Shown one piece after another: positions 4,523-5,209 of a DNA stretch of 5,209 bases. The notes beneath the pieces are model-generated. The model was not told the DNA's origin. It saw only the letters and a program-made list of their open reading frames with translations, and searched no databases. Made by a program: the position numbers and the translations under genes. Positions within the stretch are counted from its first letter, which is position 1. Every line of letters begins with the position of its first letter. Location of the stretch: contig DBXL01000094.1 in NCBI GenBank assembly GCA_002309275.1, positions 1 through 5,209 of the forward strand. Reading direction: 5' to 3'. The stretch is from Ruminococcaceae bacterium UBA1213 (GTDB lineage Bacteria > Bacillota > Clostridia > Oscillospirales > Acutalibacteraceae).

Positions 4523-5209
4523 ATGTTCTTTCCTTTACCAAAATTACCGATATTGCCTATTTTGGGTAAAGTGGTAAAAACCGTAGTGAAAGCTGCAAAA
4601 GGTGCATGGAATGCTATAACAGGAAGAGATGAAGTTCAGGAGGAAATTTCCAGTCAAAAGAGCTTCAATCCGGAAAAAATTCAGGCGGATGATATTGTCG
4701 AACTTAGTCGTATGCTGAATGAGTACAAGAAAAATATTTCTGCTGCTGCAGGCGATCTTGAACGTGAAATGATAATAGAATATGCCGAAGAAATGAAAGA
4801 AATCATGGATACATTCGAGGAGTATAACAAAACTCTGAAAGTAGCACGCTCGGAAACAATAAGACGCAGATATAAGCGTATGAGCAATGATTTGAAAGGC
4901 ACTTTTGAGGAATATATCAGCAAAAGGATCTCTCTTGATGATCCGGAATTTGTCAAGGTGTTGAAGCTGCCCGCAGGTGAACTGAAAAATCAGCGTTTGC
5001 AGGAAATAAAGCAGAAGATTTTTATTGAAGCCAAGGACGATATTATCCAAAAAATAAAAGATGCAGTTGATGACTTTATGGAAACGGTGGAAGATGCCTT
5101 TACGGAACATCTTGACCGTGCAGAAGAATCAATGGCTGAAAAAAGTCAGGCATTTGAAGAACTGTCATTGTCGTCCGAAAATGATACGGAAACGGCAGAA
5201 AAAGTATTT
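4523..5209 (+). CDS. Helical protein with amphipathic N-terminus (3' truncated)
   Basis: An open frame of 229 codons from the ATG at 4523 to the window edge, one base after the acyltransferase stop. I do not recognise the family. The N-terminus is proline-rich and hydrophobic (MFFPLPKLPILPILG), followed by a helix (about 14-32) with lysines at 16, 19, 23 and 26 on one face and V/A/W on the other, a pattern suited to binding a membrane surface. It is not a classical signal peptide. From about residue 40 to the edge it is highly charged and helical (EEMKEIMDTFEEYNKTL, QEIKQKIF, DAVDDFMETVEDAF), probably coiled coil, ending in an acidic Ser-rich segment. AAGGA lies about a dozen bases upstream, which is weak, so translational coupling is likely. 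Context suggests a partner of the dynamin-like GTPase, perhaps its membrane anchor; this is inference. Confidence 0.8.
   Translation, partial: MFFPLPKLPILPILGKVVKTVVKAAKGAWNAITGRDEVQEEISSQKSFNPEKIQADDIVELSRMLNEYKKNISAAAGDLEREMIIEYAEEMKEIMDTFEEYNKTLKVARSETIRRRYKRMSNDLKGTFEEYISKRISLDDPEFVKVLKLPAGELKNQRLQEIKQKIFIEAKDDIIQKIKDAVDDFMETVEDAFTEHLDRAEESMAEKSQAFEELSLSSENDTETAEKVF

Noticed and set aside
4544..5110. 188-codon minus-strand open frame
   Set aside because: Antisense to the continuous helical-protein frame, rich in F/I/C/H, with no convincing motif. The plus frame is uninterrupted for 229 codons and fits the operon.
1..5209. CRISPR array, tRNA or rRNA genes
   Set aside because: No regularly spaced direct repeats, cloverleaf-like sequence or rRNA motifs were seen by eye. 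The repeats found are explained by the IS and the short palindromes. The hexapeptide-coding repeats are protein repeats.

Overview
The window is AT-rich DNA with strong AGGAGG-type ribosome binding sites and consensus sigma-70/sigma-A promoters. Protein style and codon use suggest a low-GC Gram-positive anaerobe of the Ruminococcus/Clostridia type. This assignment is inferred from style and not proven by any marker gene.

Layout, left to right. (1) Positions 2-100 hold the last 32 codons of an unrecognised plus-strand gene; its end overlaps the 3' end of a convergent gene. (2) Positions 81-437 on the minus strand encode a 118-residue XRE-family (Cro/CI-type helix-turn-helix) regulator. (3) Positions 526-1755 are a complete 1230-bp ISAs1-family insertion sequence. 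It has 32-bp terminal inverted repeats with one mismatch, a 10-bp target duplication and an intact 374-residue DDE transposase. (4) From about 1775 a near-perfect extended -10 promoter starts an operon that runs off the right edge: a 53-residue zinc-ribbon protein, a 510-residue dynamin-like GTPase with an N-terminal zinc ribbon, a 310-residue LpxD-like left-handed beta-helix acyltransferase, and a 3'-truncated helical protein with a cationic amphipathic N-terminus.

The operon looks like a membrane-directed system. A dynamin-like GTPase, a predicted N-acyltransferase of the lipid A-pathway fold, and a candidate peripheral membrane protein are packed with gaps of 1-3 bases. I do not recognise it as a named system, and its function (membrane repair or remodelling, lipid modification, or phage/stress defence) is open.

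Removing the IS and one copy of its target duplication in silico restores a perfect 11-bp inverted repeat with a 5-nt loop. It would have sat between the -35 box of the operon promoter and the likely -35 box of the divergent XRE gene. The simplest reading is that the IS landed inside an operator shared by regulator and operon, splitting the operator and leaving the operon promoter whole.
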